Made by a program: the position numbers and the translations under genes. Shown in pieces: positions 8,237 to 16,369 of a stretch of 21,813 nucleotides of DNA. Below the pieces are notes generated by a model. The model was not told the origin of the DNA. It saw only the letters and a list, made by a program, of their open reading frames with translations, and did no database searches. The DNA comes from Candidatus Latescibacterota bacterium (GTDB lineage Bacteria > Latescibacterota > UBA2968 > GCA-2709665): the NCBI GenBank assembly GCA_012271065.1, contig JAAXHE010000365.1, positions 734 through 22,546 on the forward strand, written 5' to 3'. Within the stretch, counting starts at the first letter, position 1. Every line of letters starts with the position of its first letter.

Positions 8237-8743
8237 ATGCAGGAAGAATACCACCTCGAACAGGAACTGTCGCTGCTGGATCCCGGGCAGATACGACTCT
8301 GTCTGGATGAATACAACGACCTGATCCTGGAAAATCCCGACGGCAGGCAGCCGGTTACGGCGCATCGCGCATTTCCGCTCACGTCTGCCGGTCAATTCAT
8401 CGTACTCAAGGGTGACGACGACGCGGAGATTGGCATTATCCGCGACATCGAAGGCCTTGACGAAGAAAGTCGCGCCATACTCGAGTCCGACCTGGAACGC
8501 ACCTACTTCGCACCGGTCATCCTTCAGGTACACAAACTTGAAGAAAACTTCCACATTCCGAAATGGGACGTTGAAACCGACAGCGGCCACCGTGTCTTCG
8601 AGGTCCGCAGCCGAAGACGCGACATTCGCATCATGCCCGGGGGCCGCATCCTCCTGAAAGACGCCGACGGGAACCGGTACGAGATACCCGATTACAGAAA
8701 ACTGGATCCGGTCAGTCGCGCGTTTGTGGAAACACTGATCTGA
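8237..8743 (+). CDS. DUF1854 family protein
   Basis: This 168-residue protein has no signal peptide or membrane segment, so it is probably cytoplasmic. The C-terminal half shows the pattern I associate with DUF1854: WDVETDSGHRVFEV, RRRDIRIMPGGRILLKDADG, then NRYEIPDYRKLDPVSRAFVE. The N-terminal half also has a domain-like section with GIIRDIEGLDEESRAIL. DUF1854 proteins have no established biochemistry. They recur next to ABC exporters with similar N-terminal regions, so I infer an accessory or regulatory role for the transporter encoded 42 bases upstream. No ribosome site is visible before the ATG, so expression may depend on coupling or on the upstream hairpin. The 209 bases after it contain no gene. 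Confidence 0.78.
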   Translation: MQEEYHLEQELSLLDPGQIRLCLDEYNDLILENPDGRQPVTAHRAFPLTSAGQFIVLKGDDDAEIGIIRDIEGLDEESRAILESDLERTYFAPVILQVHKLEENFHIPKWDVETDSGHRVFEVRSRRRDIRIMPGGRILLKDADGNRYEIPDYRKLDPVSRAFVETLI

Positions 8744-8829
8744 TCGCCGGCGGTACATCCGATCGTCGCACGGCACACGCGCAAAAAGGCTGTCCCGCAA
8801 TCAGGCCGGCTTTCGGCTTGCGCCATCCC

Positions 8830-8841
8830 TTCGCGCGCGAA
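8830..8841. repeat. 12-base perfect palindrome upstream of the Rieske operon promoter
   Basis: TTCGCGCGCGAA reads the same on both strands and lies 35 bases before the -35 of the promoter at 8877. It could be an operator. GC-rich palindromes of this size can also arise by chance. Confidence 0.3.
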
Positions 8842-8876
8842 TGGACTCGCCAGGGACTTTCAGACGCCGCTGTCCG

Positions 8877-8907
8877 TTGCGTTTCTGAGCTTTCGGTCGT
8901 ATATTTG
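8877..8907 (+). promoter_or_regulatory. Promoter of the Rieske-RND-queC operon
   Basis: TTGCGT (8877-8882), a 17-base spacer and TATATT, extended as TATATTTG at 8900-8907. It matches a sigma70 -10 at five of six bases and also the TAnnTTTG element with TTG 20 bases upstream. The predicted start is near 8913, giving a leader of about 40 bases. Confidence 0.55.
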
Positions 8908-8939
8908 TCCAGACGCCAGCACCCACCAATCCCATTCAC

Positions 8940-8955
8940 AGGAGATGTCCCGATG
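8940..8955 (+). promoter_or_regulatory. Ribosome binding site setting the Rieske protein start
   Basis: AGGAGA at 8940-8945 is followed by 7 bases and ATG at 8953. It excludes the longer reading from 8818, which would start before the predicted promoter. Confidence 0.75.
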
Positions 8956-10803
8956 GATACCACCGCGCACGGCACGGCGCCGGCCTCGCTCGACGGCGAG
9001 ATGATCCCCCGGGCGCCCACGGACGACATCGATCCCGACAGCCTTGTCTATCACCGGCTCTGCCGGGCGGACGATTTCAGCGAAGGCGAGGGCAAGCCGT
9101 TTACGGTCAACGGATCCCATATTGCCGTCTTCCTGGACAAAGGCGAGTTTCAGGCCGTTGACAATCGCTGTCCGCACATGGGCTATCCGATGTCCAAGGG
9201 CAGCGTACGGGACGGGGTCCTGATCTGTCACTGGCATCATTGGGAGTTCGATCTGAAAACCGGAGGCTGTTTCGAGACCTCAGGATCGGGAAACGACCTG
9301 AAGAGCTTTCCCGTGGAGGTAAGAAAAGACGGTTTCCTCTACATTGGAATGGCCGCAGACGAACAGCAGGCGGCACGCAAGCGAATGATCGACCGGGGGC
9401 GGTATATCCTGGAACAGGGATTGAAAGATCGAAGCTCGCTCATTATCGCCAAGGGTGTGACCGCCCTGCGTCACGCCGGCGCGTCACCGCAGGAAATTAT
9501 CCAACAGGGCCTGTTTTACGGATCGTACAAGACGACGGACGGCTTCTCGTCGGGTCTGGCCATCCTGGCGCTGTGCGCCAACCTCTGGCACGACATCGCC
9601 GACCGGGATTACAACCTGTTCCTCGTACACGGTCTCGTACAGATATCAAGGCGTACCACCCGCGGTTCCCGCCGACAGGGGTTCCCCTTTCCGAAGGCAA
9701 CGGATGAGCCCGACCTGGAAACGTACAAACGCTGGTTCAGGCGACTGGTGGAGCAGCGCAACAGCAACGCCGCCCAGCGAGTTCTGATCACGCTAAACGA
9801 CCGCGGTATTCCAAAAGAGGCTATTGCCGACCTCGTCTTCACCGCCGCAACCGACTACTACTTCACCGGCGACGGGCACACGCTGGACTTCGCCAACAAG
9901 CTGTTCGAAGCTCTCGACTACGTTGAATGGCAGGGGGCAAGCGAAATACTTCGCCCGATCGTGATCGACCTCGTCACCCGCACCCGCCACGAGGAAACGG
10001 CCCGCTGGCAGGAAAGCGTGCCGGTTCTGGAAGATGTCTTCACGCGTCTGGACGACATCTGGCGGGAAAACAGGAAAAACGAAGCCACCCTGGACGTTTC
10101 GGCATTCGCACGAGTCATGCTTGGTGAAGATGAAGGGCCCATCGTCTCGGAAATCGAAACCCTTCTACGGCAGGGAGTCGATCCTGCCCGGATATGCAGA
10201 TCCATGGTCTACGCCAGCGCCGTCCGCACGGCCCGCTTTCACCTGAAGAACGAAGGGGACTGGCACGACGTGGCCAATATCTACTCCTACGCGCACGCGC
10301 TTTATCGTGCTTTTCAACGGGCCCCGTCGAGAGAGTTGCTGCGCGGGATCTTTCACGGCGCGGTATTTCTCACCTATCTGCGCTGGCTCAATATGCCCGC
10401 CGCCCGCGTACCGAAGCCCGGCCAGCGCTTGAACGGCTCGTTCGAATCAGAGTCACAGATGCTTGATCGGCTGCGGGAATTCGCGGACTTCCAGAAGGTA
10501 TACGAAGCTGAGATACTTGTGAACCAGTACCTGGAGGAAGGCCGCGACATTACCCGCCTCAAACACGCCCTCGCCCACATTATGCTCAGGGAAGACGCCG
10601 AACTGCATATGTTCCAGGTCCTGGAGGTGGCCTTCAGGCACTTCGACATCACCGACGACCCTGAAGAAAGGCGGATGCATCTGCTTGCGGCCACCCGGTA
10701 CATTACCGCCCAGAAGGTCATGAAGGCCATTCTCTGGTCTACCGAGAACGCGGAACGGCTCCAGCGAGGCGATCTTTTGAGCGAAAGGGAAGACGACAAT
10801 TAA
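8953..10803 (+). CDS. Rieske [2Fe-2S] protein with a four-fold helical repeat domain
   Basis: This 616-residue protein combines an N-terminal Rieske ferredoxin-like domain (about 30-133) with a long helical region. The cluster ligands are complete: C73-P-H75, then 16 residues, then C92-H-W-H95. Residues 160-590 can be read as four repeats of about 70 residues: 160-232, 275-345, 400-480 and 520-590. Each runs from a short helix with xLxxxG, through a helix with an aligned His in repeats 2-4 (H309, H438, H552; Phe in repeat 1), to a hydrophobic helix often ending in Arg. I do not recognise the helical family; a distant link to questin-oxidase-like (DUF4243) proteins is only a guess. There is no signal peptide, so it should be cytoplasmic. 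The protein could be an oxidoreductase with the cluster feeding a His-rich site. It is the first gene of an operon with the RND transporter (3-base gap) and queC. Confidence 0.8.
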   Translation: MDTTAHGTAPASLDGEMIPRAPTDDIDPDSLVYHRLCRADDFSEGEGKPFTVNGSHIAVFLDKGEFQAVDNRCPHMGYPMSKGSVRDGVLICHWHHWEFDLKTGGCFETSGSGNDLKSFPVEVRKDGFLYIGMAADEQQAARKRMIDRGRYILEQGLKDRSSLIIAKGVTALRHAGASPQEIIQQGLFYGSYKTTDGFSSGLAILALCANLWHDIADRDYNLFLVHGLVQISRRTTRGSRRQGFPFPKATDEPDLETYKRWFRRLVEQRNSNAAQRVLITLNDRGIPKEAIADLVFTAATDYYFTGDGHTLDFANKLFEALDYVEWQGASEILRPIVIDLVTRTRHEETARWQESVPVLEDVFTRLDDIWRENRKNEATLDVSAFARVMLGEDEGPIVSEIETLLRQGVDPARICRSMVYASAVRTARFHLKNEGDWHDVANIYSYAHALYRAFQRAPSRELLRGIFHGAVFLTYLRWLNMPAARVPKPGQRLNGSFESESQMLDRLREFADFQKVYEAEILVNQYLEEGRDITRLKHALAHIMLREDAELHMFQVLEVAFRHFDITDDPEERRMHLLAATRYITAQKVMKAILWSTENAERLQRGDLLSEREDDN

Positions 10804-10806
10804 GGT

Positions 10807-13800
10807 ATGAGAATCTCCGAATACGCCATACATAAACCCATCACCGCGGTGATGCTGACGCTCAGCGTACTCGTGTTGGGGGCGATTTCCCTCTTTCGGC
10901 TGCCGCTCGAGTACCTGCCGAACATCACGTTTCCCGTCATGTACGTCAACGTCGACTACCCTTCCTCATCGCCTGAAGAAATAGAACGTGAAATCGTCAA
11001 GCCGCTTGAAGAGGTGATGGGCACGCTATCCCACGTGAAGCAGCTGAGTTCGAGATCGTACGCCAATCGGGGATACGTTCGTCTGGAATTCGAACTCAAT
11101 ACGGACATGGACCTCATGGCGGTTCACGTCCGGGACCGTCTCGATCAGGTCCGAAACGACCTTCCGGGCGACGTTGAGCGCATTACAATTCGCCGCTGGA
11201 ATACCGAAGATTTTCCGGTGCTGACCTATGCGCTGAGCTGGCAGGGAACGGACCAATCCGAGTTCGCCAGCGTCTACGAATACACGATTCTTCCGCGCCT
11301 GCAGCGCCTGGAGGGCGTCGGCAGCGTCGAGGTCCGGGGACTGCGGGAAAAGGACTTGCTCATCGAAGTCGACCAGAACCTGTTGCACACCCACAACCTG
11401 GACATTCGCGCGCTCAACCGGGCCATCAGTTCCAACAACGTGAATATATCTGCCGGATACGTTAGCGAAGCCGAGAAACGCCTGGCCGCACGGACCATCG
11501 GTGAATTTGAAGACGTCGACCAGATCCGGCGTCTTCCCCTGCGCACGGGCGTTGAAGTGGGTGACGTTGCAGACGTCACATACGATTTTCCGGAAGTGGA
11601 GGATTTCGAACGCCTCGACGGCCGGGATGCCGTGACGGTTGACATCCGCAAGTCCTCCTCGGCCAACCTGGTGGCGACCGCGAATCGGGTCAAGGCGGAG
11701 TTCGAGCACATCCGAAACGACATCGGCCGCGACAGGCTCAGGGCGCAGCCAATCCGTGACCGATCGCTCGACGTGACCTCTGGCATTCAAAGTCTCACGC
11801 AATCCGCCATCATGGGCGGAATCCTGGCCATCAGCGTCATCTTCGTGTTTCTCCGGAACTTCCGCAGCACGCTGATTATCGGCTCCGCCATCCCGATCTC
11901 AGCCATTACCGTGTTTATGGTGATGTACATCCTCCGGCAACTCCTGGGATCGAATATCACGCTCAATCTGATGTCGATGATGGGCCTGATGGTCGCGATC
12001 GGCATGCTCGTCGACCCCGCCGTGGTCGCTCTGGAAAACATCTTCAGAAAGAGGTACGACGAGGGCCATGCGTCCCGAAAGGCGGCCCTGGACGGGAGCC
12101 GGGAAATCGGTATACCCGTTCTCGCCGCTTCACTGACGACCATCTGCGTTTTTGTGCCCATCATCTTTGTGACCGATTCCCGAAGCGCACTGTTTATGCG
12201 GGACTTCGCCCTCACGGTCTGCATCTCGGTAGCCGCGTCATTCTGTGTCGCGCTCTCCCTCATCCCACTGGCGGCGTCACGGGCCTTCAAGAACGGCTCC
12301 TCGCACCTGGACCGATGGCTCAAAATCGCATTACTCCTTCTGGCGCTCAGTTTTGTCGCCTACAAGGTCTACGGCGAGGGTCCGACCGCAGTCGCCGACT
12401 GGCTATGGAAGAGCTCAGGAAGCATGCTCGCCGGTCTGGCCGGCATACCGGCCGTGGCCTGGCTTTTTGCGGCGCTTGTGGCCGCGGTTGTGGCGAGCCT
12501 GGTTTACTACTCCCGCATCGCGGGAGGCATAAAGGCCCTGTATTCCCGGCTCGTCGTTTACACGCTACGCTACAGATGGACCACGGTCGCCACCGCGTGC
12601 GCGCTGCTTGGAGCCGGCGTCCATTTCTACACGAAGATTGAAAAACAGCCCTATCGCTGGCAACCGACGCGTCGGGTCGATATTTCCGTCGAACTGCCTC
12701 GAAGCTACGACATCAACGATGCGCTCGCGCTCTTCGAACGGATCGAGGGCATCCTGCTTCCACGGAAGGACAACCTGGACATCGCGGCCATGAGCAGCCG
12801 GTTCAGCGACAGACGGAGCAATCGAATCACGCTTTATCTGGTTCCCCCTGACGAAGGACGTCTCTCCACCGACGTGGTCAAACGCAAAGTCAAGGACCTG
12901 TTACCCCAGGATATACCCGGCGTAAGATTCAAGTCGGGAAGAACATGGGGTAGCAGTTCCACCGGGGCAGGTGTTGAAGTCAAGGGCCGAAACCCGGACG
13001 TTCTCGCGATGCTGGCGGAGGACATCCGTCTGCGAATGCAGGGCATCCGGGGTGTTCACGAAGTCGAAACCAGCCTTGAATCCGGCAATGAGGAAATCCA
13101 GGTCACCATAAACCGGCGTCGCGCCATGCGTTACGGGCTTACGCCATGGCAGGTGGCAACCACGGTTGCCAGTGCGCTGGGAACCCGGGGCAACAGCAAG
13201 TTCAAAACCGAGAACGGGGAAATCGACATAGCCGTACAACTCAAGGAAGAGGACCGAGCCACCCTGGAACAGCTCAGGAACACGTACTTTGAGAGCGAAA
13301 CGGGAAATATGGTCTCGTTCGCCAGTCTTGCGGACTTCCGGGTGCGCAAGGGTCCTCAGGCGCTCGAACGCGAAAACCGGATGTCCACGTTAACCGTATT
13401 CGCCAATACGGAACAGCATGCCGTATTTTCCGTAGGACGTGAAATGAGCAGGCGGATGCGCGCGATCCCTTTACCTGCAGGGTACTCGTGGCAAATGGAC
13501 CGGCGCTTCCGCTGGATGAACCAGGAACAGGGAGAAACCAACCTCACCATGATCTTCGCGGCGCTATTGGTCTACATGATCATGGCCGCCCTTTTCGAGT
13601 CATATGCGCACCCGTTTACGATCATGTTTTCGATCTGTTTCGCGTTCATCGGCGTTTCGTTCGCGCTTTTTGCCTTCAATATCCCCATGGACAGCAACGC
13701 CACCTATGGTTTGCTCATCCTCTTCGGCATCGTTGTGAACAACGGCATTGTACTCATCGACCATATCAACCGGTATCGGAAACAGGGCCTGTACCGTCGA

Positions 13801-14073
13801 GACGCCATTATCCGGGGCGGACAGGACCGATTGCGTCCCATACTGATGACCGCGACCACGACAATCCTGGGCCTCACGCCCCTGGTTTTGCCGATGATCT
13901 ACGGCACGGCTGAGGGGACCGCTCGTCGATGGGGACCAATCGGTTTTGTAGTTATCTCGGGGCTGATGGTCTCGACCATTCTTACGCTGGTCATCCTGCC
14001 TACCGTCTACTCGCTCATGGACGACCTGGCGTCGTACATGAAGCGGACGGTCGCGACCGTGAGAGGCGCGTGA
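10807..14073 (+). CDS. RND-family efflux transporter permease subunit
   Basis: This 1088-residue inner-membrane transporter has AcrB-type architecture: TM1 at about 10-30, a periplasmic porter region to about 325, TM2-TM6 (331-490), a second porter region (about 620-880) and TM8-TM12 (912-1070). It should use proton motive force to export hydrophobic or toxic compounds, or lipids, from the periplasm. Relay positions differ from AcrB. In TM4 the Asp pair is D403-P404 (VDPA), and in TM10 the Lys position is N978 (VVNNG). About 80 residues between TM6 and TM7 (499-578) hold two extra hydrophobic stretches (about 504-522 and 539-569). The start ATG lies 3 bases after the Rieske stop with a weak AAGG. 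The stop overlaps the queC GTG. No adaptor or outer-membrane channel gene is in the window, so partners must be elsewhere or absent. Substrate cannot be predicted. Confidence 0.9.
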   Translation: MRISEYAIHKPITAVMLTLSVLVLGAISLFRLPLEYLPNITFPVMYVNVDYPSSSPEEIEREIVKPLEEVMGTLSHVKQLSSRSYANRGYVRLEFELNTDMDLMAVHVRDRLDQVRNDLPGDVERITIRRWNTEDFPVLTYALSWQGTDQSEFASVYEYTILPRLQRLEGVGSVEVRGLREKDLLIEVDQNLLHTHNLDIRALNRAISSNNVNISAGYVSEAEKRLAARTIGEFEDVDQIRRLPLRTGVEVGDVADVTYDFPEVEDFERLDGRDAVTVDIRKSSSANLVATANRVKAEFEHIRNDIGRDRLRAQPIRDRSLDVTSGIQSLTQSAIMGGILAISVIFVFLRNFRSTLIIGSAIPISAITVFMVMYILRQLLGSNITLNLMSMMGLMVAIGMLVDPAVVALENIFRKRYDEGHASRKAALDGSREIGIPVLAASLTTICVFVPIIFVTDSRSALFMRDFALTVCISVAASFCVALSLIPLAASRAFKNGSSHLDRWLKIALLLLALSFVAYKVYGEGPTAVADWLWKSSGSMLAGLAGIPAVAWLFAALVAAVVASLVYYSRIAGGIKALYSRLVVYTLRYRWTTVATACALLGAGVHFYTKIEKQPYRWQPTRRVDISVELPRSYDINDALALFERIEGILLPRKDNLDIAAMSSRFSDRRSNRITLYLVPPDEGRLSTDVVKRKVKDLLPQDIPGVRFKSGRTWGSSSTGAGVEVKGRNPDVLAMLAEDIRLRMQGIRGVHEVETSLESGNEEIQVTINRRRAMRYGLTPWQVATTVASALGTRGNSKFKTENGEIDIAVQLKEEDRATLEQLRNTYFESETGNMVSFASLADFRVRKGPQALERENRMSTLTVFANTEQHAVFSVGREMSRRMRAIPLPAGYSWQMDRRFRWMNQEQGETNLTMIFAALLVYMIMAALFESYAHPFTIMFSICFAFIGVSFALFAFNIPMDSNATYGLLILFGIVVNNGIVLIDHINRYRKQGLYRRDAIIRGGQDRLRPILMTATTTILGLTPLVLPMIYGTAEGTARRWGPIGFVVISGLMVSTILTLVILPTVYSLMDDLASYMKRTVATVRGA

Positions 14074-14744
14074 AACAACTCGCCGTCGTGCTGCTCAGCG
14101 GCGGGTTGGACAGCTGCGTCACTGCCGCCGTCGCCCGCCAGAATTTCGACCTCGCGCTTTTTTTCCTCGACTACGGCCACCGGACAAGCGCCCGCGAACG
14201 CCGGGCGTTCCACGCCATCGCCGACCACTACGACGTTCCGGCGGGTCGTCGCCTGGCCGCCGGAACGGACGCGCTCCGTCAGGTCGGCGGTTCCGCTCTG
14301 ACAGACCGAAACGTACCCGTTCCCGATGCCGTCGCCGACCGGAACGACGTTCCCGTCACGTATGTACCTTTCCGGAATGCGCTCCTTCTCAGCCTGGGGG
14401 TTTCGTGGGCTGAATCCGTCGGCGCATCGAGTGTGTATCTGGGCGCCGTCGAAGAAGACGGTTCCGGATACCCCGATTGTACGCAAGCGTTCTGTGACGC
14501 GTTCGCACGGGCGGTCGACTCCGGTACACGCCCGGAATCCCACATCAGAATCCTCACGCCTGTTATCCACCTCAAGAAAGCACAGATCGTCAGACTTGGC
14601 GTGGAACTCGCCGCCCCGCTGCACCTCACCTGGTCGTGCTACAGAAACAGCGACCGCGCCTGCGGTCGCTGCCATAGCTGCATCCTCCGTCTGAAGGCCT
14701 TCGAGACGGCCGGTATCCCCGACCCCGTCCAATATGAACCCTGA
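14070..14744 (+). CDS. queC: 7-cyano-7-deazaguanine synthase QueC
   Basis: QueC converts 7-carboxy-7-deazaguanine to preQ0 with ATP and ammonia, a step towards queuosine (tRNA) or 7-deazaguanine DNA modification. The 224-residue length is normal. The PP-loop ATP motif LLSGGLDS is at 8-15, and the C-terminal zinc site is complete (C190, C198, C201, C204 in SCY...ACGRCHSC). The start is GTG at 14070, overlapping the RND stop by 4 bases (GTGA) with GAGAGG just upstream, so translation is likely coupled. A longer frame back to 13929 would lie inside the RND gene and is not needed. No queD, queE, queF or tgt is visible nearby. The context with an RND pump is unusual for queC. A hairpin inside its 3' end (14648-14671) probably serves as the kamA terminator. 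Confidence 0.95.
   Translation: MKQLAVVLLSGGLDSCVTAAVARQNFDLALFFLDYGHRTSARERRAFHAIADHYDVPAGRRLAAGTDALRQVGGSALTDRNVPVPDAVADRNDVPVTYVPFRNALLLSLGVSWAESVGASSVYLGAVEEDGSGYPDCTQAFCDAFARAVDSGTRPESHIRILTPVIHLKKAQIVRLGVELAAPLHLTWSCYRNSDRACGRCHSCILRLKAFETAGIPDPVQYEP
14648..14671 (-). terminator. Likely kamA terminator embedded in queC
   Basis: Perfect 10-base arms CAGCGACCGC and GCGGTCGCTG flank a 4-base loop. Read on the minus strand the stem is followed by TTTCTGT, and it lies 83 bases past the kamA stop. The same bases encode the zinc-binding region of QueC, so the T-tract and position, rather than the stem alone, support the call. Confidence 0.5.
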
Positions 14745-14754
14745 GCCTGCCGGA

Positions 14755-16122
14755 CTAAACGGCGACCGCGAGCGCTTCTTCCATCATCGACTGTCTATCG
14801 ATTGATTCCGTCCAGCGCTGCTGAATATCGGGCGCCAGGCAGTCGATGGGATCAAAGTAGAAGAATTGCTCTCCCGGTCGCACGGTGGGACTTGCAAACA
14901 CCGCGATTCCCGTTTCTTCGTTGTAGTGTTCGTAGGAATGCCCGTCGCGTTTACCGCCGCCGCCCAGTGTATCGACAATGAACGTTGGCGTGTTATACCC
15001 CGCCGTCGTGCCCCTTAGCGTTTTTTCAATTTCAAGACCCGCGCGCAACGTCGTACGGAGATCCTCGACCCCCTGTACCAGATCGTGGAAGAACACGTAG
15101 TAGGGCTGAACATTCACGTAACTCAGCCGTTTCACGAGTATCTGCATTGTAAGCACGTCGTCGTTTACGCCGCGCTGAAGTACCGCCTGATTCCGTACCG
15201 TAACCCCCCGCTCCATCAGCAGGTCCATTGCATCCTGCGTCACGCCGGTTATTTCACTCGGATGGTTGAAGTGGGTATGCATGACCACTTCCTTGTGCAT
15301 CCTGCGTCCCCGGTCGACCACATCGACGAGCGCATTTACCCAATCCACGTCGCTCAGGATCTTCCCCGGCATGACCGCCGGGCCCTTGGTTGCAAAGCGA
15401 AACCGTCGAATATGCGGAATGTCCAACAGCGCCTCGCCCACCTCCCGGACCTGCGCCGCCCTGAGGTTGTAGACGTCGCCGCCGCTGACCACGACGTCTT
15501 CCACCTCGGGGCGCGCCCTCAAATAGTCGAAGACCAGGCGCCAGCGTTTCCTGTTGGCACTCAGACGGACCTTTTCAACGCCTTCCGTATCGAGCCCCAC
15601 GGCGTAACTCCGCGTACAGAAGCGGCAGTAGACCGGACAGGTATCCAGCGTGAGAAAGAGCGCCCTGTCGGGATAACGGTGGGTAAGTCCCGGTACGGGA
15701 GAGTCTCCCTGTTCGTTCAATGAATCCAGGTTTAGCTCGGGGTGATCCGGCAACTGCTGCGAGGCCATGGGCAGGAACTGCGTGCGCAGCGGATCCCCAT
15801 ACGGATCATCCCAGTCGATCAGGCTCAGGATATATGGTGAAATCCGAATGCTCATCGGGGCCCTGCTTAACCCTTCGCGCAGGTCCGCGAAAAAGCCCGG
15901 TCCGACGAGCCCGCCAAGCACTTCCCGCAGACCCTCCACGCTGGTTGGCGAATTGCGGGCTTGAAAGAGGTGGGAGTGAAATGTACTGGCGTCCACGTTC
16001 GCGTACGCCGGAATCGTCCTCCAGAACGCATCCCTGCGCAACCGGCGATGGGCGAATGCCGCCTCCTGATCTGCCATGCCTGCCACCGTGCCGTCGGCAA
16101 CATCGACACTTGCAGTATCCAT
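14755..16122 (-). CDS. kamA: KamA-family radical SAM lysine 2,3-aminomutase
   Basis: This enzyme moves the alpha-amino group of L-lysine to the beta carbon, using a [4Fe-4S] cluster, S-adenosylmethionine and PLP. Numbered from the ATG at 16122 (455 residues), the cluster motif is C162-PVY-C166-RF-C169 and the PLP lysine is K391 in GGGGK. The two acidic residues that read the lysine side chain in clostridial aminomutase (D293, D330) appear as D347 (HDLVQG) and D384 (IVDTLGG). Spacings of 37 and 7 residues match the family. This argues for lysine rather than glutamate, where Lys/Asn occupy these positions. A GTG at 16188 would add 22 residues but has no ribosome site; the ATG has AGAGGG and AGGT upstream. 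Beta-lysine could serve as an osmolyte or in EF-P modification, but neither ablB nor epmA is adjacent. Confidence 0.9.
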   Translation of the reverse strand: MDTASVDVADGTVAGMADQEAAFAHRRLRRDAFWRTIPAYANVDASTFHSHLFQARNSPTSVEGLREVLGGLVGPGFFADLREGLSRAPMSIRISPYILSLIDWDDPYGDPLRTQFLPMASQQLPDHPELNLDSLNEQGDSPVPGLTHRYPDRALFLTLDTCPVYCRFCTRSYAVGLDTEGVEKVRLSANRKRWRLVFDYLRARPEVEDVVVSGGDVYNLRAAQVREVGEALLDIPHIRRFRFATKGPAVMPGKILSDVDWVNALVDVVDRGRRMHKEVVMHTHFNHPSEITGVTQDAMDLLMERGVTVRNQAVLQRGVNDDVLTMQILVKRLSYVNVQPYYVFFHDLVQGVEDLRTTLRAGLEIEKTLRGTTAGYNTPTFIVDTLGGGGKRDGHSYEHYNEETGIAVFASPTVRPGEQFFYFDPIDCLAPDIQQRWTESIDRQSMMEEALAVAV

Positions 16123-16301
16123 ACCTGTCGCTATCCCTCTGAACCTGAGTGTTTGACTTCCACAGTCATCCCCGCAAATCGTCTTCACCAGTAGCGTCGC
16201 AAACGGTCAGGGCAACCGGCGCCCCGTCGATCTCGGCTGCATGCAGCGTGTATCGCCGCGCCGGGGGCACTCCGCAAATCGGGAACCATTCAAAGCAAGA
16301 T

Positions 16302-16329
16302 ATGATATCATCCTTGTGAGAATTGTCAA
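16302..16329 (-). promoter_or_regulatory. Promoter of kamA
   Basis: On the minus strand a perfect TTGACA (16324-16329), a 16-base spacer and TATCAT (16302-16307, five of six consensus bases). The -35 sits in CTTGACAATTCT, a 12-mer identical to the one at the promoter of the ClpX-like gene. The leader to the ATG at 16122 would be roughly 170 bases. Confidence 0.6.
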
Positions 16330-16369
16330 GGGTTTTCCGGCATTGGCGGCCGTTTCCGGGAAAATCCGC

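Noticed and set aside
7433..8800. A 455-codon open frame on the minus strand antisense to the ABC and DUF1854 genes
   Set aside because: It lies wholly opposite genes with clear family motifs, its protein has no recognisable domain, and it has no ribosome site. It is a by-product of GC-rich codon use.
8744..8820. Rho-independent terminator after DUF1854
   Set aside because: Only 4-6 base stems are possible on the plus strand and no T-tract follows. A better T-run exists only on the minus strand, where no gene needs it.
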